This document shows positions 9,165 to 18,475 of a stretch of DNA of 64,000 nucleotides, in pieces. The stretch is from an uncultured Saprospiraceae bacterium (GTDB lineage Bacteria; Bacteroidota; Bacteroidia; Chitinophagales; Saprospiraceae), in assembly GCA_937921825.1 (NCBI GenBank), contig CAKZVK010000021.1, positions 1 to 64,000 of the forward strand, written 5' to 3'. The translations under genes and the position numbers were made by a program. The notes below the pieces were generated by a model. The model did not search any database, had not been told where the DNA came from, and saw only the letters and a program-made list of their open reading frames with translations. Each line of letters starts with the position of its first letter. The first letter of the stretch is position 1.

Positions 9165-9476
9165 ATGAGACCAAAGAGTAATGATACTTTTTTGATTGGC
9201 CTAATGATAGGCGCTACTGTTCCTGTGATTGGATACTGGGGCATAGAAATAATTTTTGACACCTTAACTTCTGCTGGGCTTATGGACGAGGTCACCTTGA
9301 GTACCTCTGGGAGAAGAGCCAAAACTTTAGCCCTGCTTGCTATCTGCTGTAATCTCCTACCCGCCCAACTGGCAAATAATAAGAGATATATCAATATACT
9401 GCGTGGTGTCGTATTTGCCACTTTAATTTATACCGCGTTCTGGTTTGTATATTTTTATCTCGGTATCAGTTTCTAA
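9165..9476 (+). CDS. Small membrane protein of unknown function between surE and lpxB
   Basis: The protein has 103 residues when started at the ATG at 9165; an in-frame TTG six bases earlier overlaps the surE stop and is less likely. It has a hydrophobic segment near residues 9-30, another at about 52-66 (TLALLAICCNLLPA), and a C-terminal one at about 78-100 (GVVFATLIYTAFWFVYFYLG), so it is an inner-membrane protein. I recognise no catalytic motif. Its position inside a surE-lpxB transcript suggests an envelope role, but function is unknown. Confidence 0.8.
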   Translation: MRPKSNDTFLIGLMIGATVPVIGYWGIEIIFDTLTSAGLMDEVTLSTSGRRAKTLALLAICCNLLPAQLANNKRYINILRGVVFATLIYTAFWFVYFYLGISF

Positions 9477-9482
9477 GTAACC

Positions 9483-10580
9483 TTGAAATATTACCTCATA
9501 GCAGGAGAAGCTTCCGGTGATCTATATGGAAGCATGCTCATCAAAGAACTGAAAGCTCGAGACCCTGAGGCCTCCTTTAGATTTTGGGGTGGTCCCGAAA
9601 TGAAAAAAGAAAGTTCTGGACAGTTAAAGTCTATCAATGAAACCTCCTTCATGGGGTTCTGGGAAGTCGCCAAGAATGCCAGAGCCATCAAGAACTTTTT
9701 TGCTTTCGCTAAATTTAGTATTGATCAATTTTCACCAGATCTTATCATATTTATAGATTACCCTGGTTTTAATCTGAGGATGGCCAAATGGGCCAAGGAT
9801 AGAGGATACAAAACGGCCTACTATATCTCTCCTCAGCTATGGGCTTGGAAAGAAAATAGGCATAAGATCCTTAGAGATAAGATTGATCTATTTTTTGTCA
9901 TCCTTCCTTTTGAGAGAGATTTCTATAGAAATCTAGATACTGCCTGTACTTATGTGGGTCATCCACTATTAGAAGTAATTGGAAGTCATGATAGACCGAT
10001 TCCTGAGACTGTAAAAACAATAGGACTGTTTCCAGGAAGCAGAAAACAAGAGATACAAAACCACCTGTCAGTAATGCTAGACTTTGCTGTGGAGCATCCT
10101 GAATACAAGTTTATCATAGCGGGGATGAGTCATATCAAAAGGGAATATTACCTAGATCAGATCGATCAGTATGCTAGCCATGTAGATATCGAATATGATA
10201 ATAACTATGGGGTGATGCAGAAAATTGATTTTGCCATTACTAGTAGTGGGACAGCAACCTTAGAACTGGCTCTGCACTTGGTGCCTCAGATAGTCATCTA
10301 TAAAACCAGTCAGCTTTCATTCATGATAGGCAAGAGATTGGTGAAAACCGATTACATATCTCTTGTAAACTTGATCGCTAGTAAGGAGGTAGTACCAGAA
10401 CTGCTCCAGCATGCCTTCAACAAACTGGCTCTTAGTGAGTATCTTAAAAAAATGAGTCCAATAGCAGAACGTCGCTTAATGATAGCCTCTTATAAAAAGA
10501 TAAAAGAGGAACTTGGTGATGGTTCTAGTTCATCACAGGTAGCTCAGGCTATAATTGAATTTCTGAGCCCTACTTCTTAG
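9483..10580 (+). CDS. lpxB: Lipid-A-disaccharide synthase LpxB
   Basis: The protein has 365 residues. It joins UDP-2,3-diacylglucosamine and lipid X to the lipid A disaccharide in the cytosol (GT19, GT-B fold). The N-terminal family signature YYLIAGEASGDLYGS begins at residue 3. YISPQLWAWKENR, YVGHPLLE, GLFPGSRKQEI and the late motif ITSSGTATLELAL are also present. The start is a TTG; because the signature starts at once, no later ATG can be right. The 3' end overlaps the convergent topA by 11 bases. Confidence 0.96.
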   Translation: MKYYLIAGEASGDLYGSMLIKELKARDPEASFRFWGGPEMKKESSGQLKSINETSFMGFWEVAKNARAIKNFFAFAKFSIDQFSPDLIIFIDYPGFNLRMAKWAKDRGYKTAYYISPQLWAWKENRHKILRDKIDLFFVILPFERDFYRNLDTACTYVGHPLLEVIGSHDRPIPETVKTIGLFPGSRKQEIQNHLSVMLDFAVEHPEYKFIIAGMSHIKREYYLDQIDQYASHVDIEYDNNYGVMQKIDFAITSSGTATLELALHLVPQIVIYKTSQLSFMIGKRLVKTDYISLVNLIASKEVVPELLQHAFNKLALSEYLKKMSPIAERRLMIASYKKIKEELGDGSSSSQVAQAIIEFLSPTS

Positions 10581-13146
10581 CGGTGGGCTTTTTCTTTGCT
10601 GCAGGCTTTTTCTTTGCCGCTTTCTTCTTAGGAAGTTTATAACCCTCCTCCACTAAGATTTCCTTTATCTTCTCTAAGGTAAAGATCTCTTTAGCTTCCT
10701 CTGCGGTATACCTTTCTCCATCTTCTTTCTTACCGATCTTGACCGATTTTTTCTTGAATCTGATGAATGGGCCCCACCTACCATTTTCTAGAGCGATATT
10801 GTCATCTGGCCACTGCATAATATATCTATTAGCCTCTTTCTCGATCTTAGCTTCGATGAGTTCGAATATATCTGCTTGAGAAAGATTAGCAGGATCATAT
10901 CTTCTAGGGATATTTATAAAGAAGTCTTTGTACTTCAAATAGGGTCCAAAACGTCCCTTACCTTTCGTGACTTCCTCTCCTTTATATGTGGCTATAGGTG
11001 CATCTAGGATCTTACGATCTTCTACTAGCTGTACAGCTCTATCGAAGGTGAGGCTCAAAGGATCTTCACCTTTAGGAATGGTTATATTCTTTTCGTTGTG
11101 ATTTATATAGGCGCCAAATCTTCCTGATTTTACAACGACATCATTACCCTCATAATCACCTAGATTGATTGGTAACTTAAAGAGTTCCATCGCTTCTTCA
11201 TAAGAGATCGTCTCTAGTGACTGCCCTACTTTCAGACTAGCAAATCTAGGCTTCCCTTCTTCACCGACTTCTTCCACAGTACCTATTTGTACTACTGGAC
11301 CAAACCTGCTCATCTGCGCTAGGACAGTATGACCACTCTTAGGATCTATACCCAAGTCTCTTCTTCCTTTTACTCTCGGAGCGGACTTGATTGTTTCTTG
11401 TACTAAATCATGGAAAGGACCGTAGAAATCAGTAATCATCGCTAACCAATCCTCCTTACCTCTCGCTATTTCATCGAGTTTATCTTCTATCTGCTTAGTG
11501 AAACTGTAAGTCATTACATCCTGAAAATGCTCAGATAAGAAATCACTAACCATCTTTCCCATATCCGTCGGATATAGTCTATTGCTGATTGCTCCAGTAA
11601 TTTCTGAGTGCACGACATTAGTAACCTCATCCGACTTTAGGGTCAAGATATTGTACTTTCTTTCTACGCCATCCTTCTTTTCCTTAGAGACATAACCTCT
11701 GGATTTCTCCATTATCTTGGAGATCGTAGGTGCATAGGTAGATGGTCTTCCGATTCCTAGTTCCTCTAGTTTCTTTACTAACGTTGCTTCTGTATATCTA
11801 GAAGGAGGTCTGGTAAATCTCTCTATGGCTTGGATATTATCCAATTCCAAAGTCTGGCCTAAGCTTAGCGGAGGTAATATTCCAGCAGCCTCAGAAGTAT
11901 CATCTTCTTCTTTAGCCTCCATGTATACCTTTAAGAATCCATCAAATTTTAGCACCTCTCCATTGGCTTGGAAGACGGCATCGGTCTGAGTTGCAATTTC
12001 TACTGTCGTCTTCTCTAGCTCGGCTTGTGCCATCTGACTAGCCATCGTTCTCTTCCAGATCAATGCATAAAGCTTGACCATATCGCCATCCACTTCCTTA
12101 CTTTCTGCTAGGCTGTGCTTTTCAAAATAAGTAGGCCTTATAGCTTCGTGAGCTTCCTGCGCACTATCGTTCTTAGACTTGAATCTTCTTGTCTCGGAAT
12201 ATTTATCCCCGAACTTATCTACGATCTCATTGGCGATGCCTTGAAGTGCTTGCTCGCTTAGCATCGTAGAATCAGTCCTCATGTAGGTAATGTTACCGCC
12301 TTCATACAGTCTCTGTGCGACTTGCATCGTACGGCTTACACTGAAGTATAACTTTCTACTTGCCTCCTGCTGAAGTGTAGAAGTTGTAAATGGCGCAGGG
12401 GGTTTCCTCTTAGCTGGTTTTACTTTGATGTCAGCAATCTTGTAATCAGAACCTTTGAGGTCTGAGAGAAACTTCTCAGCTTCTTCATAGGTCCCTAATC
12501 TACTTTTAAGTTCTGCTTTTAACTCTACACTTTTGCCATTCTTATCTTTTACAATGAAGATGGCAACCACCTTATAAAATGGAGTAGAGGTATGGGCCTC
12601 TATTTCTCTTTCTCTTTCTACAACTAATTTTAGGGTGACCGACTGGACTCTTCCCCCTGAAAGTTTTGGTTTTATCTTCCTCCATAGGGTCTCTGATAAT
12701 TCAAAACCAACGAGACGGTCTAGCACTCTCCTCGCCTGCTGCGCATTGACGATATCAAGGTCTACATTCCTAGGTTCTTTGATGGCATTCTGAATAGCCG
12801 ACTTCGTAATCTCTCTAAATACGATTCTCTTAGTCGTCTTTTCATCCAGACCAAGAACCTTACATAGGTGCCAAGAAATAGCTTCTCCCTCACGATCCTC
12901 ATCCGTCGCGAGCCACACTTCTTCTACCTTCTTAGCTGTTGATTTTAGATCATTGACAACTTTTTGCTTGCCCTCTGATACGACATAGGACAACTTGAAG
13001 TTGTTCTCTATATCTATACCTTTCTTCCCTTTATCTAGATCTCGAATATGTCCTACACTAGATTTTACTATAAAATCTTTGCCAAGATATTTGTTGATAG
13101 TCTTAGCCTTAGCAGGGGACTCGACGATAAGTAATTTTGTTGCCAT
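10570..13146 (-). CDS. topA: DNA topoisomerase I TopA
   Basis: The protein has 858 residues. It is a type IA topoisomerase that relaxes negative supercoils. A Toprim domain lies at the N-terminus (KLLIVESPAKAKTINKYLG, then LATDEDREGEAISWHL), followed by the central toroid with the active-site tyrosine in ITYMRTDST (about 288). The C-terminal third carries repeats of the form GRFGAYI, GRFGPYLKYKDF and GRWGPFIRFKKK instead of C4 zinc fingers, as in many Bacteroidota TopA proteins. The last 25 residues are a Lys/Ala-rich basic tail (KKKPAAKKKPTAKK), likely to bind DNA backbone. Confidence 0.97.
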   Translation of the reverse strand: MATKLLIVESPAKAKTINKYLGKDFIVKSSVGHIRDLDKGKKGIDIENNFKLSYVVSEGKQKVVNDLKSTAKKVEEVWLATDEDREGEAISWHLCKVLGLDEKTTKRIVFREITKSAIQNAIKEPRNVDLDIVNAQQARRVLDRLVGFELSETLWRKIKPKLSGGRVQSVTLKLVVEREREIEAHTSTPFYKVVAIFIVKDKNGKSVELKAELKSRLGTYEEAEKFLSDLKGSDYKIADIKVKPAKRKPPAPFTTSTLQQEASRKLYFSVSRTMQVAQRLYEGGNITYMRTDSTMLSEQALQGIANEIVDKFGDKYSETRRFKSKNDSAQEAHEAIRPTYFEKHSLAESKEVDGDMVKLYALIWKRTMASQMAQAELEKTTVEIATQTDAVFQANGEVLKFDGFLKVYMEAKEEDDTSEAAGILPPLSLGQTLELDNIQAIERFTRPPSRYTEATLVKKLEELGIGRPSTYAPTISKIMEKSRGYVSKEKKDGVERKYNILTLKSDEVTNVVHSEITGAISNRLYPTDMGKMVSDFLSEHFQDVMTYSFTKQIEDKLDEIARGKEDWLAMITDFYGPFHDLVQETIKSAPRVKGRRDLGIDPKSGHTVLAQMSRFGPVVQIGTVEEVGEEGKPRFASLKVGQSLETISYEEAMELFKLPINLGDYEGNDVVVKSGRFGAYINHNEKNITIPKGEDPLSLTFDRAVQLVEDRKILDAPIATYKGEEVTKGKGRFGPYLKYKDFFINIPRRYDPANLSQADIFELIEAKIEKEANRYIMQWPDDNIALENGRWGPFIRFKKKSVKIGKKEDGERYTAEEAKEIFTLEKIKEILVEEGYKLPKKKAAKKKPAAKKKPTAKK

Positions 13147-13361
13147 TCAGTATTGCTAGGATTCAATGCAGCTCAATTGCCCATTGTTATTATAAGTCAT
13201 TAAAAGCCCACAAATATTTAAATTATTTATGACCAATTCATAAAATAATCATATCACCTTAATTATAAGTGACTAAAGACGGCCTTAGAAGACATGAATT
13301 TCTGCCCAAGCGAATCAAAGAAAGAGCTTTAAGTCAGTATCTCATTCACATAGAATGAAAA

Positions 13362-13850
13362 TTACATTCCGATAGCTTCTCTTGCTAGTCTCTTTCTTTC
13401 TATTGCTAGTTCATTTATCAAGGCTTCCTCTTCTAGAGGGAGTTCATTGAGAAACCTATGGTAGCTTCTCAAAAGGAACTGTGCCATATCGTCAGGATGA
13501 AGCAGACCCTTAGTTTTTAGTAGATGAGAAATTCTAGATCCACCATAGAAATTCCACTTTTCTATCATCCAGCGACCTAGTCCAAAATGCAATTTCTTAC
13601 AAACTTCTTTCTCAGGAGCATTCTGAAACTTTGCTCTTGATTCTGCCGGAGATAACTTGTTTATTCTTTTGAAAGCCTCTTCTAGACTGCCAGGAATATA
13701 GACGCCATTAATTTTGGTAAGGGTAATATTCTTATTGTACTCTTTTTGATACTCAAGATCTGCTGCAGAGCCTTCTATGGCTATGGTCTGGGCCAATAGA
13801 TGGCATGAACTAAACAAGATCAATAGGAGAAGAGTTATAGACTTACTCAT
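13362..13850 (-). CDS. Secreted DUF6794-like protein
   Basis: The chosen start is the ATG at 13850, which gives a clean signal peptide (MSKSITLLLLILFSSCHLLAQ); ATG and in-frame starts further upstream only add a hydrophilic stretch. The mature part has about 140 residues with YIPGSLEEAFKRINKLSP, HFGLGRWMIEKWNFYGGSRI and LHPDDMAQFLLRSYHRFLN, a pattern I associate with DUF6794. That family has no established function. Export is predicted by the signal peptide; a lipoprotein reading (FSSC) is possible but less likely. Neighbours give no clue. Confidence 0.72.
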   Translation of the reverse strand: MSKSITLLLLILFSSCHLLAQTIAIEGSAADLEYQKEYNKNITLTKINGVYIPGSLEEAFKRINKLSPAESRAKFQNAPEKEVCKKLHFGLGRWMIEKWNFYGGSRISHLLKTKGLLHPDDMAQFLLRSYHRFLNELPLEEEALINELAIERKRLAREAIGM

Positions 13851-13958
13851 GTTTGTGGCTTTCATTATGCATTTATGACGAAGGTTATCCAACATTAATT
13901 CTTATCAATCTGAATTTTAACAAAGTTTTTACCAACTTGCTCATTCTAAGAAAAAATT

Positions 13959-15140
13959 ATGAAAAAAGTATTTGTCGTTTCTGCTGTGAGAACACCGCTT
14001 GGAAGTTTTGGAGGACAATTATCTGGCATCAGCGCCACTAAGCTCGGTGCACATGCTATCAAAGGAGCCCTAGATAGAGCTAAGGTCCCTACTGAAGCTG
14101 TAGAAGAAGTATTCATGGGTAATGTCGTCTCGGCTAATCTTGGTCAGGCACCAGCTCGACAAGCTTCCATCTTTGCTGGTATTCCTAATACAGTCCCTTG
14201 TACAACAGTGAATAAGGTATGCTCTTCAGGGGCAAAGACTATAATGTTAGGGGCACAGAGTATAATGCTGGGTCATAAAGATGTCGTCGTCGTAGGAGGT
14301 ATGGAGAATATGTCTCAAATTCCATTTTATCTGCCCAATGCAAGATATGGCTATAAGTATGGTAATGGTGCTCTGGTAGATGGCCTACAGAAAGATGGCC
14401 TAACTGATGTATACAATGAATGCATCATGGGCTTATGTGCGGATAAGACTGCAGACAAGTATGAAATAACGAGAGAACAACAAGATGCTTTTGCAATTGC
14501 TTCTTATAAAAAGTCAGCAGAGAGTACTGCTAATGGCATATTCAAAAATGAGATTGTCCCTGTAGAAATACCACAGAGAAAGAGTGACCCGATAGTAATG
14601 GATGAAGATGAGGAATTCAAAAAAGTAAAATTTGAAAAAATCCCCAACCTCAGACCTGCCTTCTCTAAAGAGGGTACTGTCACCGCTGCCAATGCAAGCA
14701 CTATAAACGATGGCGCTGCAGCACTAGTGCTCGCCAGTGAAGAAGCCGTGAAAAAACATCAGCTCACTCCGATAGCTGAAGTCTTACACTTTACCGATGC
14801 GGCTCATGAACCAGAATGGTTTACTACAGCTCCTACAAAAGCGACAGAAATACTTATGTCAGAGGCAGAACTTAGCCTAGATGATATAGATTACTTCGAA
14901 GTCAATGAAGCATTCAGCGTGGTGACCTTGGCTTATCAGAAATTGCTTAAAGTACCAGCAGAAAAGGTCAATGTATTGGGTGGTTCTGTTTCCCTTGGGC
15001 ATCCATTAGGAGCATCTGGTGCAAGGATAGTCGTCACCTTACTGAATGTGCTGAAAGAGAAAGATGGAAAACTAGGAGTGGCTGCGATATGCAACGGAGG
15101 TGGCGGTGCTTCCGCATTATTATTTAAAAGAGTCGGATAG
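13959..15140 (+). CDS. Acetyl-CoA C-acetyltransferase (thiolase)
   Basis: The protein has 393 residues, the normal length of a biosynthetic-type thiolase. It condenses or cleaves acetoacetyl-CoA. The nucleophile is Cys88 in [11 protein letters not shown]. The C-terminal active-site motifs are [17 protein letters not shown] with His348 and [12 protein letters not shown] with Cys378. Size and sequence fit an AtoB/PhaA-like enzyme rather than the long fatty-oxidation FadA forms, but no partner dehydrogenase is adjacent, so the in vivo pathway is open. It is a single-gene plus-strand unit. Confidence 0.93.
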   Translation: MKKVFVVSAVRTPLGSFGGQLSGISATKLGAHAIKGALDRAKVPTEAVEEVFMGNVVSANLGQAPARQASIFAGIPNTVPCTTVNKVCSSGAKTIMLGAQSIMLGHKDVVVVGGMENMSQIPFYLPNARYGYKYGNGALVDGLQKDGLTDVYNECIMGLCADKTADKYEITREQQDAFAIASYKKSAESTANGIFKNEIVPVEIPQRKSDPIVMDEDEEFKKVKFEKIPNLRPAFSKEGTVTAANASTINDGAAALVLASEEAVKKHQLTPIAEVLHFTDAAHEPEWFTTAPTKATEILMSEAELSLDDIDYFEVNEAFSVVTLAYQKLLKVPAEKVNVLGGSVSLGHPLGASGARIVVTLLNVLKEKDGKLGVAAICNGGGGASALLFKRVG

Positions 15141-15150
15141 TTGTATGCAT

Positions 15151-15176
15151 AAAAAAAGGCCCAGAAATTCTGGACC
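15151..15176 (-). terminator. Rho-independent terminator for the TPR/PD40/SPOR gene
   Basis: On the minus strand an 8-pair stem (GGTCCAGA with TCTGGGCC, one G-T pair) with a short loop is followed by seven T residues, about 25 bases after the stop at 15200. The plus-strand version lacks a good T run, so it mainly serves the minus-strand gene. Confidence 0.75.
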
Positions 15177-15199
15177 TTCTATAATAAACTGAATTGTTT

Positions 15200-17320
15200 T
15201 TACATCTTTTCTAGGATACCGTTTCTGTCTATGACAATCTCAGCATCGGCAAAACCTCTATTCATCGCTGCCACTCTTGCGAGCTCCGCTTCTTGAAGAT
15301 TCTTGTAACCGCTTAAAACAAAAATTGTCCATTCACCTTTGCTCCACTGCTCTATAACTCCGACATCATTTATCTTATTTGTATCGAACCAGATAGGGTC
15401 CTCGTATGAAGCTAATCTGATCTTATAATTAGTACCGGTAGTAGCTGTTGTATAACCAGAATATGCTGCATTATTCACATTATTGTCAGATACAGTAACA
15501 AGTTCAAGCTTGGCAGCATTCAATACTTCGTAAGTAATGAAAGCATCATTATGACCACTAGCTTTTACCTGGCGTAACACTTCTTTAGCTTGATACTCAT
15601 CAAAGAAATATCCCAACTTCACTTTAGTTGCATTTGATTGTTTCACTTTGTATAAGCTACCATATTCTGATAAGCTCATGAAGTTATCCATGTTTGCTTC
15701 TGTAGAAAATAAAGCCGCCAACTGAATGAAGTAAACATTAGAACTAGATCGGATCACTTCACCGAAAGCAACTCTTTTAGCACCTTTAAGTGAGATCGCT
15801 TTAGAGTTCATTCTATTGAGATCTACAGCTTTAGGAGGTAATAAATCACTAAAGTTTATTGCTTCTTTTTCTGTATTTTCTGTGGTTTCATTCACATTAT
15901 CTTGGGTAGAAGCGGCAACTGGTGTCTCCAATCTAGTTTCTAAATTTACTTTTCTAGCCGTAGCTTCTTGAGTTGTCGCTGCGATACTCTCTTCTATATC
16001 TATAGCTTCAGGAATAGTTTCATCCACAGCCATGTAGAGCTCCACATGCTCCGGTACTAATTTGTGTACAAGGTAGATATCATGATTTCCTCTCCCTCCT
16101 AACCTATTAGAAGTCAAGTAGTAACTTTCTGCCTTAGGATCCTTTGTAAAGTAATAATCATCCTCTGGAGAATTGACGCCATTACCCATATTGATAGGTG
16201 TAATCCATCTTCCACTTGTTACAGAAGTCTTGAATACATCGAAGCCCCCCAGGCCAGTCATATAATCTGAGGAATAGTATAAAGTATGACCATCAAAGAA
16301 TGGTGTTATTTCGTTTCCAGCAGTATTGACTTTATCTCCTAAGTTTTCTGGATAGGTCCATTTTCCATTTTTGAAGTAGCTGACATAGATATCAAAACCT
16401 CCTACACCACCAGCTCTATTAGACGAAAAATAAAGGATGTTACCACTTGGGTTCAATGTACCAAATCCTGTAGCTGATCCTACCTCGTTATATTCAAATG
16501 GAATGGCTTCTTTGAATGAACCATCGAAGTTTACCTCTGCTAAATATAGACTCAATTCTAAATCATTAGTGAAGATTTGCTTTTCTCCATCTCTAAAATT
16601 ATGCTTGGTTACCGCACAAATAGGCGCATTAGCTGCATAATGCATTGGACCCATATTATAGGTTTCTATATCATCCCTAAGTAAGAAATCAAGGTCATCT
16701 CTATTCTTTTTATAGTTGTTATCTGCAATAAAGAACTGACACTTATCATTCTGGATAGGACTCGTAGACTTAACTTGCACATCTCTATCTATATCTGATC
16801 TGAAAGAGGAAAAGACAATTTTATCCTTGAATATAGTAGGACCGAAATCAGTGTTCTTAGAACTAACCCCAAACAGGTTCAATTCAAAATTCTTCTCAGC
16901 AGAAAGAGCTGCTTTGGCAAAATCACAACTTGCAGCAAAGTACTGTCCTGCTTCATCATCAATGATTCTGTATTCTTCAAAGTACTTCTTAGCCTTATCA
17001 TACTGGCCCATTCTTTTAAGTAAGAGTCCATAATTGAAGGCATAGTCGCTTGGAAGATTCTGGAACCTTTCCATTTTTCTGTACCATATTGCTGCATCTA
17101 CGTTGTTATTCATCATTCTGAATGACTCTGCTATCAAACGATGGCACTCTATACAAGTAGGGTCTTTTTCGATCGCTTTTTTAGCATTCTCAATAGCTAA
17201 ATCAAAGGCCTTAAGCTCAAACTGTCGTTCTGCCTTGATGAATTGCTTCTGAGCACTGAGGGTTACTAGAGAAAAGAATACACAAAGAGTAGAAACTATG
17301 TGTCTCGAAGTAAGTTGCAT
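15200..17320 (-). CDS. Periplasmic TPR / PD40 beta-propeller / SPOR-like protein
   Basis: The protein has 706 residues. A signal peptide ends near LVTLSAQ. TPR-like helices cover about 25-140 (AERQFELKAFDLAIENAKKA, then GLLLKRMGQYDKAKKYFEEY). WD40-like PD40 repeats follow at about 150-410 (DKIVFSSFRSD, GNILYFSSNRAGGVGGFDIY, HTLYYSSDYMTGLGGFDVF, ESYYLTSNRLGGRGNHDIYL). After a Thr/Glu-rich linker there are two SPOR-like modules at about 530-605 and 630-706. The TPR-PD40 order recalls PorE of the type IX secretion apparatus, which ends in an OmpA-type domain; here SPOR-like modules would provide peptidoglycan contact instead. The gene stands alone with its own promoter and terminator. Confidence 0.85.
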   Translation of the reverse strand: MQLTSRHIVSTLCVFFSLVTLSAQKQFIKAERQFELKAFDLAIENAKKAIEKDPTCIECHRLIAESFRMMNNNVDAAIWYRKMERFQNLPSDYAFNYGLLLKRMGQYDKAKKYFEEYRIIDDEAGQYFAASCDFAKAALSAEKNFELNLFGVSSKNTDFGPTIFKDKIVFSSFRSDIDRDVQVKSTSPIQNDKCQFFIADNNYKKNRDDLDFLLRDDIETYNMGPMHYAANAPICAVTKHNFRDGEKQIFTNDLELSLYLAEVNFDGSFKEAIPFEYNEVGSATGFGTLNPSGNILYFSSNRAGGVGGFDIYVSYFKNGKWTYPENLGDKVNTAGNEITPFFDGHTLYYSSDYMTGLGGFDVFKTSVTSGRWITPINMGNGVNSPEDDYYFTKDPKAESYYLTSNRLGGRGNHDIYLVHKLVPEHVELYMAVDETIPEAIDIEESIAATTQEATARKVNLETRLETPVAASTQDNVNETTENTEKEAINFSDLLPPKAVDLNRMNSKAISLKGAKRVAFGEVIRSSSNVYFIQLAALFSTEANMDNFMSLSEYGSLYKVKQSNATKVKLGYFFDEYQAKEVLRQVKASGHNDAFITYEVLNAAKLELVTVSDNNVNNAAYSGYTTATTGTNYKIRLASYEDPIWFDTNKINDVGVIEQWSKGEWTIFVLSGYKNLQEAELARVAAMNRGFADAEIVIDRNGILEKM

Positions 17321-17355
17321 GTTATGCGTTTTGGTTAATTACATATTACAATTAA

Positions 17356-17390
17356 CAAATATATGAATCTCCTTGTAAATGTGGGAACAA
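17356..17390 (-). promoter_or_regulatory. Promoter of the TPR/PD40/SPOR gene
   Basis: The minus strand shows TTG (17390 to 17388), 24 bases of spacer, then TATATTTG (17363 to 17356), an exact TAnnTTTG -7 box about 36 bases before the start codon. The spacer is one base longer than the usual 17-23. Confidence 0.55.
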
Positions 17391-17469
17391 TACATAGATA
17401 TATTACTACATATTATAATATGTTAGTGTTTATGCCCTTTTATTGCCATATTCATAGGACAGCTTAGGA

Positions 17470-18465
17470 CTAGGTATCAGACTTGTTCATAAGACCTGTC
17501 CTGTACAGTAGGTAGATGAGGATAAGGCCGAGCACAAAAGCGACAATTACTGCTAGTGCTCTAGGTTCGTAGAAGTAATCTGCTGGAAGAACATTCTGCT
17601 CTTTGATGATTTTCAGAGTATCTAAAGTGAGGTCATAATTAGAAATACTGGCAGAATCGGTAGCAATAAAATCACCAGATTTCTTATCTAACAGCAGCGT
17701 TGGATTTCTCCAAGGCCATATTTTATTGAGTGAACCTAGCATGAATCCAGACAAGATGGCTATCGTCGCTTCTTTATACTTGTTAAAAGCCGCTGAAATA
17801 AGTCTCGAAAAGGTCATCAATCCAGTCAAACAACCCAAGCCAAAAACAGCAAGCAAAGTAAATTCAGAAAGCTCAGGTGAGCTGAGAAAGGACTTTAAGG
17901 TAGGCACTACTGTCGTATATAGACCCATAATAACTAGCATGAAACTCCCCGAAATACCCGGAAGCACTAAAGCACTAATAGCAATAGCTCCCGCCATAAA
18001 TAGGTAGAGGTAACTAGAATTCCCTTGTGTAGGACTAAGGCTCGTTATCCCAACTGCTATTATTACTCCAAGCACAAAAACTATTATCCGCAACAGGTTC
18101 CAACTTTTCACCTGAGTCAGCATAAGCGGCACCGAAGCTAGAACTAACCCGAAAAATAAAGCCCATAAGACCTCTGGAAAATTCTCAAGCAGATAACTTA
18201 CACCAAAGACACCAAGTAGTATTCCCCCTCCCATGCCTGCAAACAACCAAAACAGAAAAGCCCCATTCATCTTAGACCATACATCAGAAAACCTGAATCT
18301 GAGAAGATCTCCAATGAGTTTATGGTCTATCGCTTTGATAGATTCTAGCAGGGTCTGATAGATCCCAGTAATAAAAGCAATAGTCCCGCCCGATACTCCT
18401 GGGATCACTTCAGCAATTCCCATGACCATTCCTCTGAGTACCAATCCTACTTTACTAAAATTCAT
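17470..18465 (-). CDS. popT: DUF368-family membrane protein, probable undecaprenyl-phosphate translocase
   Basis: The protein has 331 residues and about eight to ten membrane segments. It contains the two inverted DUF368 motifs: AEVIPGVSGGTIAFITGIY at about 18-36 and ALVLPGISGSFMLVIMGLY in the middle. DUF368 proteins were shown in other bacteria to return undecaprenyl phosphate to the inner leaflet for reuse in peptidoglycan and O-antigen synthesis (PopT). The symbol is carried over by family membership. It is followed upstream, after 10 bases, by the phospholipase/nuclease-like gene, so the genes 17470-20645 form a three-gene minus-strand operon. Confidence 0.85.
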   Translation of the reverse strand: MNFSKVGLVLRGMVMGIAEVIPGVSGGTIAFITGIYQTLLESIKAIDHKLIGDLLRFRFSDVWSKMNGAFLFWLFAGMGGGILLGVFGVSYLLENFPEVLWALFFGLVLASVPLMLTQVKSWNLLRIIVFVLGVIIAVGITSLSPTQGNSSYLYLFMAGAIAISALVLPGISGSFMLVIMGLYTTVVPTLKSFLSSPELSEFTLLAVFGLGCLTGLMTFSRLISAAFNKYKEATIAILSGFMLGSLNKIWPWRNPTLLLDKKSGDFIATDSASISNYDLTLDTLKIIKEQNVLPADYFYEPRALAVIVAFVLGLILIYLLYRTGLMNKSDT

Positions 18466-18475
18466 TGCTTAGCTA

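Noticed and set aside
13269-13358. Short 29-codon frame (GTG start) between topA and the DUF6794 gene
   Set aside because: No homology I can recognise and no promoter; too short to support as a gene or a clear remnant.
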